Shown here one piece after another: positions 1-6,430 of a stretch of 7,594 bases of DNA. Numbering within the stretch: the stretch's first letter is position 1; the number at the start of each line of letters is the position of its first letter. Location: assembly GCA_039811865.1 (NCBI GenBank), contig JBDHZK010000129.1:1-7594 (forward strand). The letters are read 5' to 3'. The notes beneath the pieces were generated by a model. The model ran no database searches. It saw only the letters and a program-made list of their open reading frames with translations, and had not been told where the DNA came from. The stretch is from JBDHZK01 sp039811865 (GTDB taxonomy: Bacteria > Actinomycetota > Actinomycetes > Propionibacteriales > Propionibacteriaceae). The position numbers and the translations under genes were made by a program.

Positions 1-2
1 AC

Positions 3-236
3 TTCCTGCGCGAGGCCGCGGTGCTACTCGCCGACGATCGCCTGCTCCCAATCGCCGAGCGGTTCGACGCCGCCGGATCGATGTGGACGCAAGTCTCCGC
101 GGTGCTGGAGTCCTGCCCGGAAGCCGGCGCGGCGTCCCTGCAAGCGGCCAGCCGGCTACTCACAGAGGTCGCTGATATCGAAGAGGACGCCATCCGGAGA
201 CTCGCGCGGCTATGGGAGCGGCCGGCCGTGGGGTAG
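3..236 (+). CDS. C-terminal fragment of a protein, possibly BtrH/DUF4872-like (5' end outside window)
   Basis: The frame is open from the first complete codon at the window edge and stops at TAG 234-236, giving about 77 residues that begin FLREAAVLLADD. An internal GTG at 21 could be a start, but the coding pattern begins upstream of it, so this is better read as the tail of a longer gene. The visible part is predicted all-helical, without membrane segments or cysteine motifs beyond one Cys. The pattern FLREAA, then ERFDAAGSMWTQV, then an acidic helix, resembles my memory of the C-terminal helical region of BtrH N-terminal-domain/DUF4872 proteins. These belong to the acyl-transfer family named after butirosin BtrH. 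That assignment is from recollection of the family pattern only and is tentative; another helical protein is possible. It ends 10 bases before the convergent permease remnant, with no obvious terminator between them. Confidence 0.5.
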   Translation, partial: FLREAAVLLADDRLLPIAERFDAAGSMWTQVSAVLESCPEAGAASLQAASRLLTEVADIEEDAIRRLARLWERPAVG

Positions 237-246
237 ACCGCCGCCA

Positions 247-849
247 TCACGACGCGCCCAACTGCAGGGTGCGCCAGCTGTGGAAGGTGCCCCAGGCGCC
301 CAGGGCGCCGACGATCAGCGGAGCGAGCAGTAGCCCCGCCGGGGTCTGGGTGCCTGGGGTGGCCCACAGGACCGGGATCGTCCACGGGATGTAGTGGCCG
401 AACCCGAAGCCCGCGGCGACGTTGCTGACCACCACCAGGGCAAGGGCCGCGCCGATCCCCGGCAGGTAGCCGCGCCAGCGCGTCGCAACCCACATGCAGG
501 GGGTGGCCGCCGCCCCGAGCAAGGCGCCGGCGGCGGCGATGACGCCCGCGTGCAGCCCGGCGCCGGCCCACGGAAGGCCCAGCGCGAGCCCGCCGAGCCC
601 GGCCGCGACGGCGGTCGTCGAGCTCAGTAGGACCACCCAGGCCAGCGTCGTGGTGAGTTTCGCGGCGGCGATCGTGGCGGGCCTCGGCGGGACGGCGAAG
701 AGGCCGACGACGGTGTTGTCGGTGAACTCGCGCCCGGCGCTCCAGGCCATCACGATCCCGCTGGCCAGCAGCATCGTGATGCCGATGCCCGTTGCGGCCA
801 GTCCCGTGAACCCCGGCCAGCCGGGCGCGGCGAGCGAGGTACGGTTGCC
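247..849 (-). pseudogene. ABC-2 type permease lacking its N-terminus (remnant)
   Basis: Read on the minus strand, the frame ends at TGA (247-249). It encodes about 200 residues with roughly five hydrophobic segments and the sequence WSAGREFTDNTVVGLFAVP, typical of ABC-2 family permeases, where a charged GREF.D.T loop lies between the first membrane segments. The first ATG in frame is at 774, inside the hydrophobic segment that reads GIGITMLLASGIVMAW, and has no Shine-Dalgarno sequence. The coding-like sequence continues upstream to about 849 (TSLAAPGWPGFTGLAATG), matching the exported loop and start of a helix expected in the family. Between 775 and 930 the frame stays open but has no ATG, GTG or TTG. 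From about 850 the DNA is the promoter of the divergent tetR gene. The cytoplasmic N-terminus and first membrane helix (about 60 residues) are therefore missing, and no partner ATPase lies beside it. I infer a truncated, probably non-functional gene. The lack of frameshifts suggests recent truncation. The right boundary is approximate. Confidence 0.65.
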
Positions 850-854
850 GGGAG

Positions 855-875
855 TAGACTGACCGACGGTCGGTC
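855..875 (+). promoter_or_regulatory. Promoter -10 box and TetR-type operator of the exporter operon
   Basis: TAGACT at 855-860 fits the actinobacterial -10 consensus TANNNT. It is followed directly by a perfect inverted repeat, GACCGAC-G-GTCGGTC, at 861-875 (7-base arms, one central base), with a further partly overlapping GTCGGT to its right. A start site about 7 bases after the -10 box would fall near 867, inside the palindrome, so a bound regulator would block initiation. I see no convincing -35 element. Palindromes of this size next to a tetR gene are usually the regulator's own operator, so autoregulation of the whole operon is the natural inference. The leader would be about 60 bases. 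Confidence 0.65.
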
Positions 876-926
876 GGTGGGTTCGAGCGGAGCCCAGATC
901 CGGCTGTCCTTCGAAGGGGAGATCTC

Positions 927-1679
927 GTGGCGAGAGTGACCAAGGAGCCGGACGTCCGGCGCGACGAACTGCTGGACGTCGCCCTGCGGCTCAGCTTGGA
1001 TGTCGGGTTCGAGTCCATGTCCGTCGATCAGTTGACCCGCGAGGTGGGCGTGGCGAAGGGCACGTTCTACCACTACTTCTCCTCGAAGTCCGCCCTGATG
1101 TTTGCCCTGGTCAGGCGCTTCGGCGACTCGCTGTTCAACCACCTCGCCGCCCGCGCGCAGCAGCCCGACTCTCCCGGCGAACACGCGTCGGCGACCGAAC
1201 GGCTGCGCGACTTCATCGCCGCCTCCAGTGCCTGGAAGTTGGAGCACTTCGACGACGCCGTCGGCTCGATGTCGGTGCTCTACGAGCCGGAGAACCTGGC
1301 GCTGCGGCACTCGCTGTTCAGCCACTGGCTTGAGCGGACGCGCCCCCTCGTGCTGCCCATCGTCGTCCAGGGCGCCCAGGACGGCACCTTCGATGTCGCC
1401 GATCCCGAGGCGACCACGGAGGTGCTCTTGTCGCTTTGGTACGACACCGGCGACCGCGTCTGGCAGCGGGCGGTGGCGATCTCCGCCGACCCGGAGGCCT
1501 TCGTCCGTCAGACCCTGGCCGGCGTCCTGGCCGTGACGAGGGCGATGGAGCGCGTCCTCGGCACCCCGGACGGCACCTTCACGCCGTCCTTGGACGACGA
1601 CCTCCAGGCCGCCGTCCAAACCCTTTACGAACACACCAGCCCCAAGCTCAAGCCCTCGCAGAAGGAGCGGCGCGCATGA
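927..1679 (+). CDS. TetR/AcrR-family transcriptional regulator
   Basis: This 250-residue protein has the standard TetR N-terminal DNA-binding domain: helix 1 at about residues 11-27 (RRDELLDVALRLSLDVGF), then SVDQLTREVGVAKGTFYHYFSSKSAL at 32-57, which carries the helix-turn-helix and the family's hallmark G-T-FYHYF-SK. The rest (about 60-235) is a helical ligand-binding and dimerisation domain with no recognisable ligand signature. At 250 residues it is somewhat longer than the usual 190-220. GTG 927 is chosen as start because AAGGGGAG at 914-921 lies 5 bases upstream and the -10/operator lies about 50 bases further up. The stop overlaps the adaptor start by 4 bases (ATGA at 1676-1679), so the two are probably translationally coupled. 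Role inferred from context: repressor of its own operon, released by a substrate of the exporter or a related stress signal. Family assignment is near certain; the ligand is unknown. Confidence 0.95.
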   Translation: MARVTKEPDVRRDELLDVALRLSLDVGFESMSVDQLTREVGVAKGTFYHYFSSKSALMFALVRRFGDSLFNHLAARAQQPDSPGEHASATERLRDFIAASSAWKLEHFDDAVGSMSVLYEPENLALRHSLFSHWLERTRPLVLPIVVQGAQDGTFDVADPEATTEVLLSLWYDTGDRVWQRAVAISADPEAFVRQTLAGVLAVTRAMERVLGTPDGTFTPSLDDDLQAAVQTLYEHTSPKLKPSQKERRA

Positions 1680-2953
1680 AGCGCAGAACGATCATCGTCA
1701 TCGCCGCGATCGCCGTCGCCGCGCTGGCGATCGGCGGTGGGGTGGCCTACTCGGCCGCCACGGGTGTGCCAACGGTTGCGACCGCGCAGGTCAAGACCGA
1801 CACCCTCAAGATCGTCGTGTCCGCCTCGGGCAAGGTGGAATCGGCGCGCCGCGCGGGGGTCTACCCGCCGACGTCCGGACGCCTCTCAGACGTTGCCGTG
1901 TCCGACGGGCAGAGCGTCAAGGCGGGTCAGCGCCTCGCCAGCATGGACACCGCTCCGCTGAGCGCCGCCGTCGGCCAGGCCCAGGCCAACCTCGCCGCCG
2001 CCCGCGCCCAGGCCGACGCCGTCGAGCGTGGCGTCCCGTCGGCGATCGAGCGCAACGCGGCCAACACCACGGTCGGCGCGGCCCGATCGGCCTACAACGC
2101 GGCCGTCCGCGCCTACAACACCTACGTCTCGAACAACCACGGCTCCGACTCGGTGACGCGGACGACCCGGGCGCAACTGGCCGCCGCTCGCGAGCAGGCC
2201 TACGCCGCCCTGCAGTCGGCGAAGGCGAACCTGGCCAAGCTTTCGGCCGCCGGACGAGTCGCCGCGGCCCGCCGCGCCGCCGACGCCGCGGTGAACGCCG
2301 CCGAGACCACCCTGACGCAGGCGCGCTCGATGCTCTCTCGGGCCAATCTGGTCGCGCCCATCGACGGCGTGGTCGAGTTCAATCCCCTCGGACCCGCCGG
2401 CAGCGACGGCACGTACCCTAAGGCCGAACGCGGCGCCGGGGTATCGCCCGCCTCGCCGGTGTTCAGCGTTACCGACCTGACCAAGATCAACTTCAACGCC
2501 CAGGTGGACGAGACCGACATCGCGTCGGTCAAGGCCGGGCAGCCGACCACGATCACCCTGGACGCCTACCCGGACAAGTCGTTCAACGGCTCGGTGATGA
2601 CGGTCCGCACGGCCGCGATCACAACCAGCACCGGCGGGGTCGCGTTCCCCGTGATCACGACCCTCTACGCCAATGGCGCGCGCATCTACGCCGGCATGAG
2701 CGGCTCGGCGCAGATGGTCGTCAAGACTGTGCCGGACGCCCTGGTCGTCCCGGTCGAGGCCGTCCGCAACGACGGTGGGCAGCAGATCGTCTTCGTGATC
2801 AGGGACGGCAAGGCCGTCCGCACGGTCGTGACGCTTGGCGACGGCACCGACGCGCAGTCCCAGGTGCTCGGCGGCCTGAGCGCCGGGCAGGTCGTGGCGA
2901 CCAGCCAGGTGGCCGCGCTCAAGGACGGCCAGTCCGTCAAGACGCAGGGCTGA
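1676..2953 (+). CDS. MacA/HlyD-type membrane-fusion (periplasmic adaptor) subunit
   Basis: The product is 425 residues. An N-terminal membrane anchor (residues 4-27, after MKRR) has no lipobox. The first half of a lipoyl-like domain follows (about 45-92, SGKVESARRAGVYPPTSGRL), then an alanine-rich helical hairpin of about 130 residues (93-222), then the second lipoyl half (LVAPIDGVVEF, 225-235). A beta-barrel domain (about 268-350, INFNAQVDETDIASVKAGQP) and a C-terminal membrane-proximal domain (352-425, ALVVPVEAV...LSAGQVV) complete the MacA/RND-adaptor order. In Gram-negative MacA the hairpin meets TolC; a monoderm has no TolC, so here it probably crosses the cell wall or forms a funnel over the permease. 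ATG 1676 is chosen because AAGGAG lies 8 bases upstream and the start overlaps the tetR stop. The open frame extends further upstream only because it is antisense-like noise inside tetR. The ATPase gene follows after 3 bases. Confidence 0.93.
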   Translation: MKRRTIIVIAAIAVAALAIGGGVAYSAATGVPTVATAQVKTDTLKIVVSASGKVESARRAGVYPPTSGRLSDVAVSDGQSVKAGQRLASMDTAPLSAAVGQAQANLAAARAQADAVERGVPSAIERNAANTTVGAARSAYNAAVRAYNTYVSNNHGSDSVTRTTRAQLAAAREQAYAALQSAKANLAKLSAAGRVAAARRAADAAVNAAETTLTQARSMLSRANLVAPIDGVVEFNPLGPAGSDGTYPKAERGAGVSPASPVFSVTDLTKINFNAQVDETDIASVKAGQPTTITLDAYPDKSFNGSVMTVRTAAITTSTGGVAFPVITTLYANGARIYAGMSGSAQMVVKTVPDALVVPVEAVRNDGGQQIVFVIRDGKAVRTVVTLGDGTDAQSQVLGGLSAGQVVATSQVAALKDGQSVKTQG

Positions 2954-2956
2954 ACC

Positions 2957-3685
2957 GTGGTCATCGTCGAAACGCTCGGGCTGCGCAAGTCGTACGGCGA
3001 GGGTGCGGCGCAGGTGCATGCGTTGGACGGCGTCGACCTGAAGGTCGAACTGGGGGAGTTCGTCGCTGTGATGGGTCCCAGCGGGTGCGGTAAGTCCACG
3101 CTGCTGAACATGCTGGGTGGGTTGGACCGGCCCACCGATGGCCGCGTCCTGATCGACGGTGCCGACCTCACCGACCTCGACGACGACCGCCTCACCGAAC
3201 TGCGGCGCCGCCGGATCGGCTTCGTCTTTCAGTTCTTCAATCTGATTCCGGTGCTGTCGGCGGTCGAGAACGCGGCCCTGCCGCTGACCCTGGACGGGGC
3301 CAAGGACGCCATCGATCGCGCCACCGATTGGCTGACCCGCGTCGGGCTCGCCGAGCGCCTCGCGAACCGTCCCGACCAGCTCTCCGGTGGTCAGCAGCAG
3401 CGCGTCGCGGTCGCGCGCGCGCTGTCGACCGAGCCCGCGCTCGTCCTCGCCGACGAACCCACCGGCAACCTCGACAGTCGCTCGGCCACCGAGATCGCCG
3501 AACTGCTCACTCAGGTGGCCCGCGCCTGGGGACGCTCGGTCCTGATGGTCACCCACGACCCCCGCATCGCCGCCTACGCCGACCGGCTCGTGCTGATGCA
3601 GGACGGCGCCATCGTCGACGAGGTCGCCCTGGACGGCTCCCGCGAGGCCGCCCGAGACGCCATGGAACGAGCGGGGCTGCTATGA
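2957..3685 (+). CDS. ABC transporter ATP-binding protein, MacB/LolD type
   Basis: This cytoplasmic 242-residue ATPase has every expected motif: Walker A GPSGCGKST (40-48), Q-loop Gln92 in FVFQFFNLIP, signature LSGGQQQR (142-149), Walker B ALVLADEP with Glu167, D-loop NLDS (171-174) and switch His200 in MVTHD. The phrase FQ.FNLIP.L.A.EN and the ADEPTGNLDS block are characteristic of the LolD/MacB/FtsE group, whose partners are FtsX-type permeases, which agrees with the gene downstream. GTG 2957 lies only 3 bases after the adaptor stop, with a weak AGGG 7 bases upstream, so translational coupling is likely. It powers substrate extrusion by the downstream permease; a mechanotransmission mode, as in MacB, is the family expectation. 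The stop codon overlaps an ATG (ATGA, 3682-3685) that opens a short bridging frame. Confidence 0.96.
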   Translation: MVIVETLGLRKSYGEGAAQVHALDGVDLKVELGEFVAVMGPSGCGKSTLLNMLGGLDRPTDGRVLIDGADLTDLDDDRLTELRRRRIGFVFQFFNLIPVLSAVENAALPLTLDGAKDAIDRATDWLTRVGLAERLANRPDQLSGGQQQRVAVARALSTEPALVLADEPTGNLDSRSATEIAELLTQVARAWGRSVLMVTHDPRIAAYADRLVLMQDGAIVDEVALDGSREAARDAMERAGLL

Positions 3686-3783
3686 CCAGGTGCGCGGGCG
3701 CGTCCGTTGAGCCGGTCGAACCGGCGCCGCGCTCGTCCCAAGAACCGGTCGAACCGGCGTTCGGCTCCGGAGCGGTGTCGTGA
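3682..3783 (+). other. 33-codon bridging frame between ATPase and permease (doubtful gene)
   Basis: An ATG at 3682 overlaps the ATPase stop (ATGA), and its frame ends at TGA 3781-3783, overlapping the permease start (GTGA, 3780-3783). The 33-residue product would read MTRCAGASVEPVEPAPR, then a second PVEPA, then GSGAVS: hydrophilic, without membrane segment or known motif. The repeated VEPVEPA/PVEPA comes from the DNA repeat inside the gap. Two 4-base overlaps would let ribosomes pass from ATPase to permease by termination-reinitiation despite the gap, so the frame may matter for coupling rather than for its product. A 33-codon open frame is easily found by chance in DNA this GC-rich, and there is no strong ribosome-binding site before the ATG. 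I list it as possible only. Confidence 0.25.
3709..3759 (+). repeat. Pair of short hairpin repeats (CCGGTCGAACCGG core) in the ATPase-permease gap
   Basis: An 18-base unit occurs at 3709-3726 and again at 3742-3759 with one mismatch. Its core CCGGTCGAACCGG can form a CCGGT/ACCGG stem with a CGA loop. The copies start 33 bases apart. The first is preceded by GTTGAGCC, giving GTTGAGCCGGTCGAACCGG, which resembles short interspersed elements of the GGTTGAGCCTGTCGAAACC kind that I recall as common between genes in actinobacterial genomes. Whether these belong to that family cannot be settled here. Confidence 0.7.
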
Positions 3784-6305
3784 ACACGGTGCGGTTGGCG
3801 TGGCGCTACCTGGCCGAGCGGGGGGCGCGCTCGGCGCTGACGACGCTCGCGGTGATGTTCGGGGTGATGTTGATCTTCGGGCTGAACGGGCTGATCCCGA
3901 GCCTGATGGCGTCCTTCAACCGGGGGTTGTTGTCGTCGGCGGGCAAGGTCGACATCGTCGTCACCAGCTCGTTCAACCAGCCCTTCGGAGCGGACATCGC
4001 CGACCGAGTCGCCCGAGTGCCGGGCATCGGGGTGGTGAGCCCGCAGGTGCAGCGGGTGGCGCCTCTGCCGCGCTCGGCGGGCGCGGCGTCCGGCGGGCTC
4101 GCGCAACTCACCGTGGTCGGCGTGGACATCGCGACCATCGCCACCGTTCACGAACTGCCGATCGCGTCGGGACGTGCGCTCGGCCCGGGCGACTCCGAGG
4201 CGGTCGTCCTGGCTAGCGACCTGGCTAGGCAACTCGACCTCAATCTCGGCGGCAAACTGGTGCTGCCGTCCTCGGTCGGGACGCAACGCTTCACTGTCGT
4301 GGGGCTGTTGTCCACCGGTGTCGTCCCCGGCCAGGAGCAGGTATTCGTCCCGCTGGGTGCGGCCCAGCGGCTGTTCGCCTTCGGCGCCCGGATCACCACG
4401 GTGGAGGCGTCCCTGGCCCCCGGCGCGGACCGGGCGAGGGTCGAGGCGGACGTCGCGCGCACCCTGGGCGGCGATTATCAGGTGGGCGGGCTGTCCAGCA
4501 ACAGCTCGCTGGTGGCGTCCCTGCAGGTGAGCACGTTCGCGTTCAACATGTTCGGCGTGTTTGCCCTAGCCACGGCGGGATTCATCATCCTCAACTCGTT
4601 CCGGACAGTGGTGGCCGAGCGTCGCCGTGACATCGGCATGCTGCGCGCCATCGGTGCGCGTCGCCGGACGATCACCGCGCTGTTCCTGACCGAGTCGCTG
4701 TTGCAGGGCGCACTGGGGACGGCGCTCGGGCTGCTGGCCGGTTGGGGCCTGGCCGCGGGCCTGATGGCCGCGATGAGCCGGATGTTCGAGGCCGTTGTCC
4801 ACATGAAGTTGGGCGGACCGGTCTTCACGCCGACCACCTGGGTAGAGGCGATCGTCCTCGGCGTCGGGGTGACGGTGCTCGCCGCCGTGCTGCCGGCGCG
4901 CGCGGCGGGGCGCGTCACGCCGATGGAGGCCATGCGGCCGCAGGTGGGGGAGGTGTATGCCCGGCAGGTCGGACGCCGTGCCTGGATCGGGCTGGGGCTC
5001 GTGCTGGTTTCGCTGTTCGGCCTGGTGGCGGGGACGGCGTCCCTGGTCGGGCTGGGGGCCCTGGTGTTCCTGGTCGGGCTCGCGCTGGTCGCGCCGGTCA
5101 TCGTCGGCCCCGCCGCTGACCTCGGCGGGCGCGTGATCGAGCTGGTCTTCGCGCGCGAAGGCAAGATCGCGCGCAGCAATCTGCAGCGCAACCCCGGCCG
5201 CAGCGCGATCACGGTGAGTGCCGTCATGCTGGGGCTCGCGGCGATCGTGGCGATGTTGACCACCGTTGCGTCAATCTTCACGGGCTTCATCGGCTACATC
5301 GACCGGTCGCTGTCGGCGGACTACATGCTGATCCCGCAGTCGATCGTCCTTAGCCAGGGAAACGTCGCGGCAGGCCCGCGGCTGGTGGAGGAGATCCGGC
5401 ACACGCCGGGGATCGGGCCGGTCTCGACGCTGCGGATGTCCCAGGCCAAGCAGAACGGCGTGGACGTCCAGGTGATCGGAGTCGATCCGGCGTCCTATCC
5501 GCAGGTGGCCGGGTTCGAGTGGAACGCGCCGTCCACGGACGCCGCGCTCACCCAGCTCAGCGCCGGCCGCTGGGTCATCGCCAACGGCATCTACGCCGCC
5601 CAGCACAACCTGGTGCTCGGGCAGGCGCTTACCCTCCAAACGCCCAACGGGCAGCGTACCTACCACCTCGCGGGCATCGGCAACGACTACCTGAACGCGA
5701 AGCTGTCCACGCTGTACGTCTCGCAAGTCAATCTGGCAAAGGATTTCGACGTCACCGCCGACCTGCTCGTGATGGCCAACCGCAAGCCGGGGGCGGACGC
5801 CGCCGTGGTGCGCGCTCGCCTGGACCGGATCGTCGCGGACTATCCGGCGTTCAGGCTGTACGAGTCGAAGCAGTGGCGCGACGAGCAGTTGAAGACCTTC
5901 GACGCCAGCATCAGCGTGTTCTACGCCATGACCGCGGCGCTGGCGCTGCCATCGCTGTTGGCGTTGGTGAACACGCTCGCGATCAGCGTCCTGGCCCGGA
6001 CGCGAGAGATCGGCATGCTGCGCGCGGTGGGCGCGACGAGGCGGCAGATCCGGCGGATGGTGCTGGCGGAGTCGCTGCTGTTGTCGGTGATCGGCATCGT
6101 CCTGGGAATCCTCGCCGGGCTTTGGCTGGGCTACGCGATGGTCGTGGCGATGAGTGCGGTGGGCTGGCCGATGCCGTACGCGTTCCCTTGGGGCGGCATC
6201 GTCGCGACCGTGATCGTGGGGCTGGTCTTCGGCGTGATCGCCGCGGTCGTCCCGGCCCGATCGGCGGCGAAGTTGGACGTCGTCAACGCCCTGCACCAGG
6301 AGTAG
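3780..6305 (+). CDS. Duplicated FtsX-type ABC permease (MacB-like, about 10 membrane segments)
   Basis: This 841-residue membrane permease is built from two FtsX units. Half one: membrane helix at about 22-44, an external MacB-type core domain (about 45-250), then three helices at 254-275, 304-328 and 353-374 around the conserved MLRAIGARRRTI (287-298) and LPARAAGRVTPMEAMRP. Two extra helices (402-421, 423-445) link to half two: helix 475-498, external domain about 505-705, then helices at about 708-735, 757-788 and 804-826 with MLRAVGATRRQIRR (746-759) and VPARSAAKLDVVNAL. The repeat is also visible in the external domains (PGIGVVSPQVQ and PGIGPVSTLRM; VVGVDIATI and VIGVDPASY). GTG 3780 is supported by GGAG 7 bases upstream and a normal FtsX N-terminus (VRLAWRYLAERGARSALTTL). 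With two FtsX units in one chain it may work as a monomer, unlike homodimeric MacB. It partners the ATPase and adaptor upstream. Substrate unknown: drug, antimicrobial peptide or lipid are all possible. Confidence 0.95.
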   Translation: MNTVRLAWRYLAERGARSALTTLAVMFGVMLIFGLNGLIPSLMASFNRGLLSSAGKVDIVVTSSFNQPFGADIADRVARVPGIGVVSPQVQRVAPLPRSAGAASGGLAQLTVVGVDIATIATVHELPIASGRALGPGDSEAVVLASDLARQLDLNLGGKLVLPSSVGTQRFTVVGLLSTGVVPGQEQVFVPLGAAQRLFAFGARITTVEASLAPGADRARVEADVARTLGGDYQVGGLSSNSSLVASLQVSTFAFNMFGVFALATAGFIILNSFRTVVAERRRDIGMLRAIGARRRTITALFLTESLLQGALGTALGLLAGWGLAAGLMAAMSRMFEAVVHMKLGGPVFTPTTWVEAIVLGVGVTVLAAVLPARAAGRVTPMEAMRPQVGEVYARQVGRRAWIGLGLVLVSLFGLVAGTASLVGLGALVFLVGLALVAPVIVGPAADLGGRVIELVFAREGKIARSNLQRNPGRSAITVSAVMLGLAAIVAMLTTVASIFTGFIGYIDRSLSADYMLIPQSIVLSQGNVAAGPRLVEEIRHTPGIGPVSTLRMSQAKQNGVDVQVIGVDPASYPQVAGFEWNAPSTDAALTQLSAGRWVIANGIYAAQHNLVLGQALTLQTPNGQRTYHLAGIGNDYLNAKLSTLYVSQVNLAKDFDVTADLLVMANRKPGADAAVVRARLDRIVADYPAFRLYESKQWRDEQLKTFDASISVFYAMTAALALPSLLALVNTLAISVLARTREIGMLRAVGATRRQIRRMVLAESLLLSVIGIVLGILAGLWLGYAMVVAMSAVGWPMPYAFPWGGIVATVIVGLVFGVIAAVVPARSAAKLDVVNALHQE

Positions 6306-6316
6306 CTCTTACTTGG

Positions 6317-6334
6317 GCGCGGCCCGGGCCGCGC
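6317..6334 (+). terminator. Perfect 18-base GC palindrome after the permease stop, possible terminator
   Basis: GCGCGGCCCGGGCCGCGC at 6317-6334 is a perfect palindrome starting 11 bases after the permease stop. As RNA it can form a 7-base-pair stem with a CCGG loop. No U-tract follows. U-less hairpins just after a stop are often proposed as terminators in high-GC actinobacteria, so its place at the end of the operon is suggestive. On DNA it could equally be a protein-binding site. Confidence 0.45.
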
Positions 6335-6380
6335 GGGAGCGTCGTCGGAAGGTCGCTCGCGCCGGGGCCACGGCCGAGGC

Positions 6381-6430
6381 GCTCAGTGAGGGCGCGGGCC
6401 GGGGCGCGGGCCGGGGCGCTCAGCGAGGGC
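6381..6430 (+). repeat. G-rich 12-base tandem duplication flanked by direct repeats
   Basis: GGCGCGGGCCGG occurs twice in tandem (6391-6402 and 6403-6414), followed by a partial third copy (GGCGC). The block is flanked by GCTCAGTGAGGGC (6381-6393) and GCTCAGCGAGGGC (6418-6430), 13 bases with one mismatch. The right-hand flank leads straight into the modular array at 6425. This looks like local slippage or duplication at the array's left edge. The stretch from 6335 to 6380 shows nothing I can name. Confidence 0.7.

Noticed and set aside
247..774. Intact short ABC permease starting at ATG 774
   Set aside because: The ATG lies in the middle of a hydrophobic segment, has no ribosome-binding site, and coding-like sequence continues upstream of it.
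750..1634. Minus-strand open frame of 294 codons covering tetR
   Set aside because: Low-complexity Gly/Arg/Val-rich product antisense to a clear TetR gene; it also overlaps the promoter region.
1886..3556. Long minus-strand open frame of 556 codons opposite the adaptor and ATPase genes
   Set aside because: It is rich in Arg, Gly and Asp with no hydrophobic core or motif, typical of antisense frames in GC-rich genes. The plus-strand genes have complete family motifs.
3745..3783. Intrinsic terminator between ATPase and permease
   Set aside because: The hairpin stems are only 5 base pairs with a 3-base loop and no U-tract follows. The permease lacks its own visible promoter, so read-through is expected.
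5271..6296. Minus-strand open frame of 341 codons opposite the permease gene
   Set aside because: His/Arg/Asp-rich composition mirrors the plus-strand FtsX codons. There is no domain and no ribosome-binding site of note.
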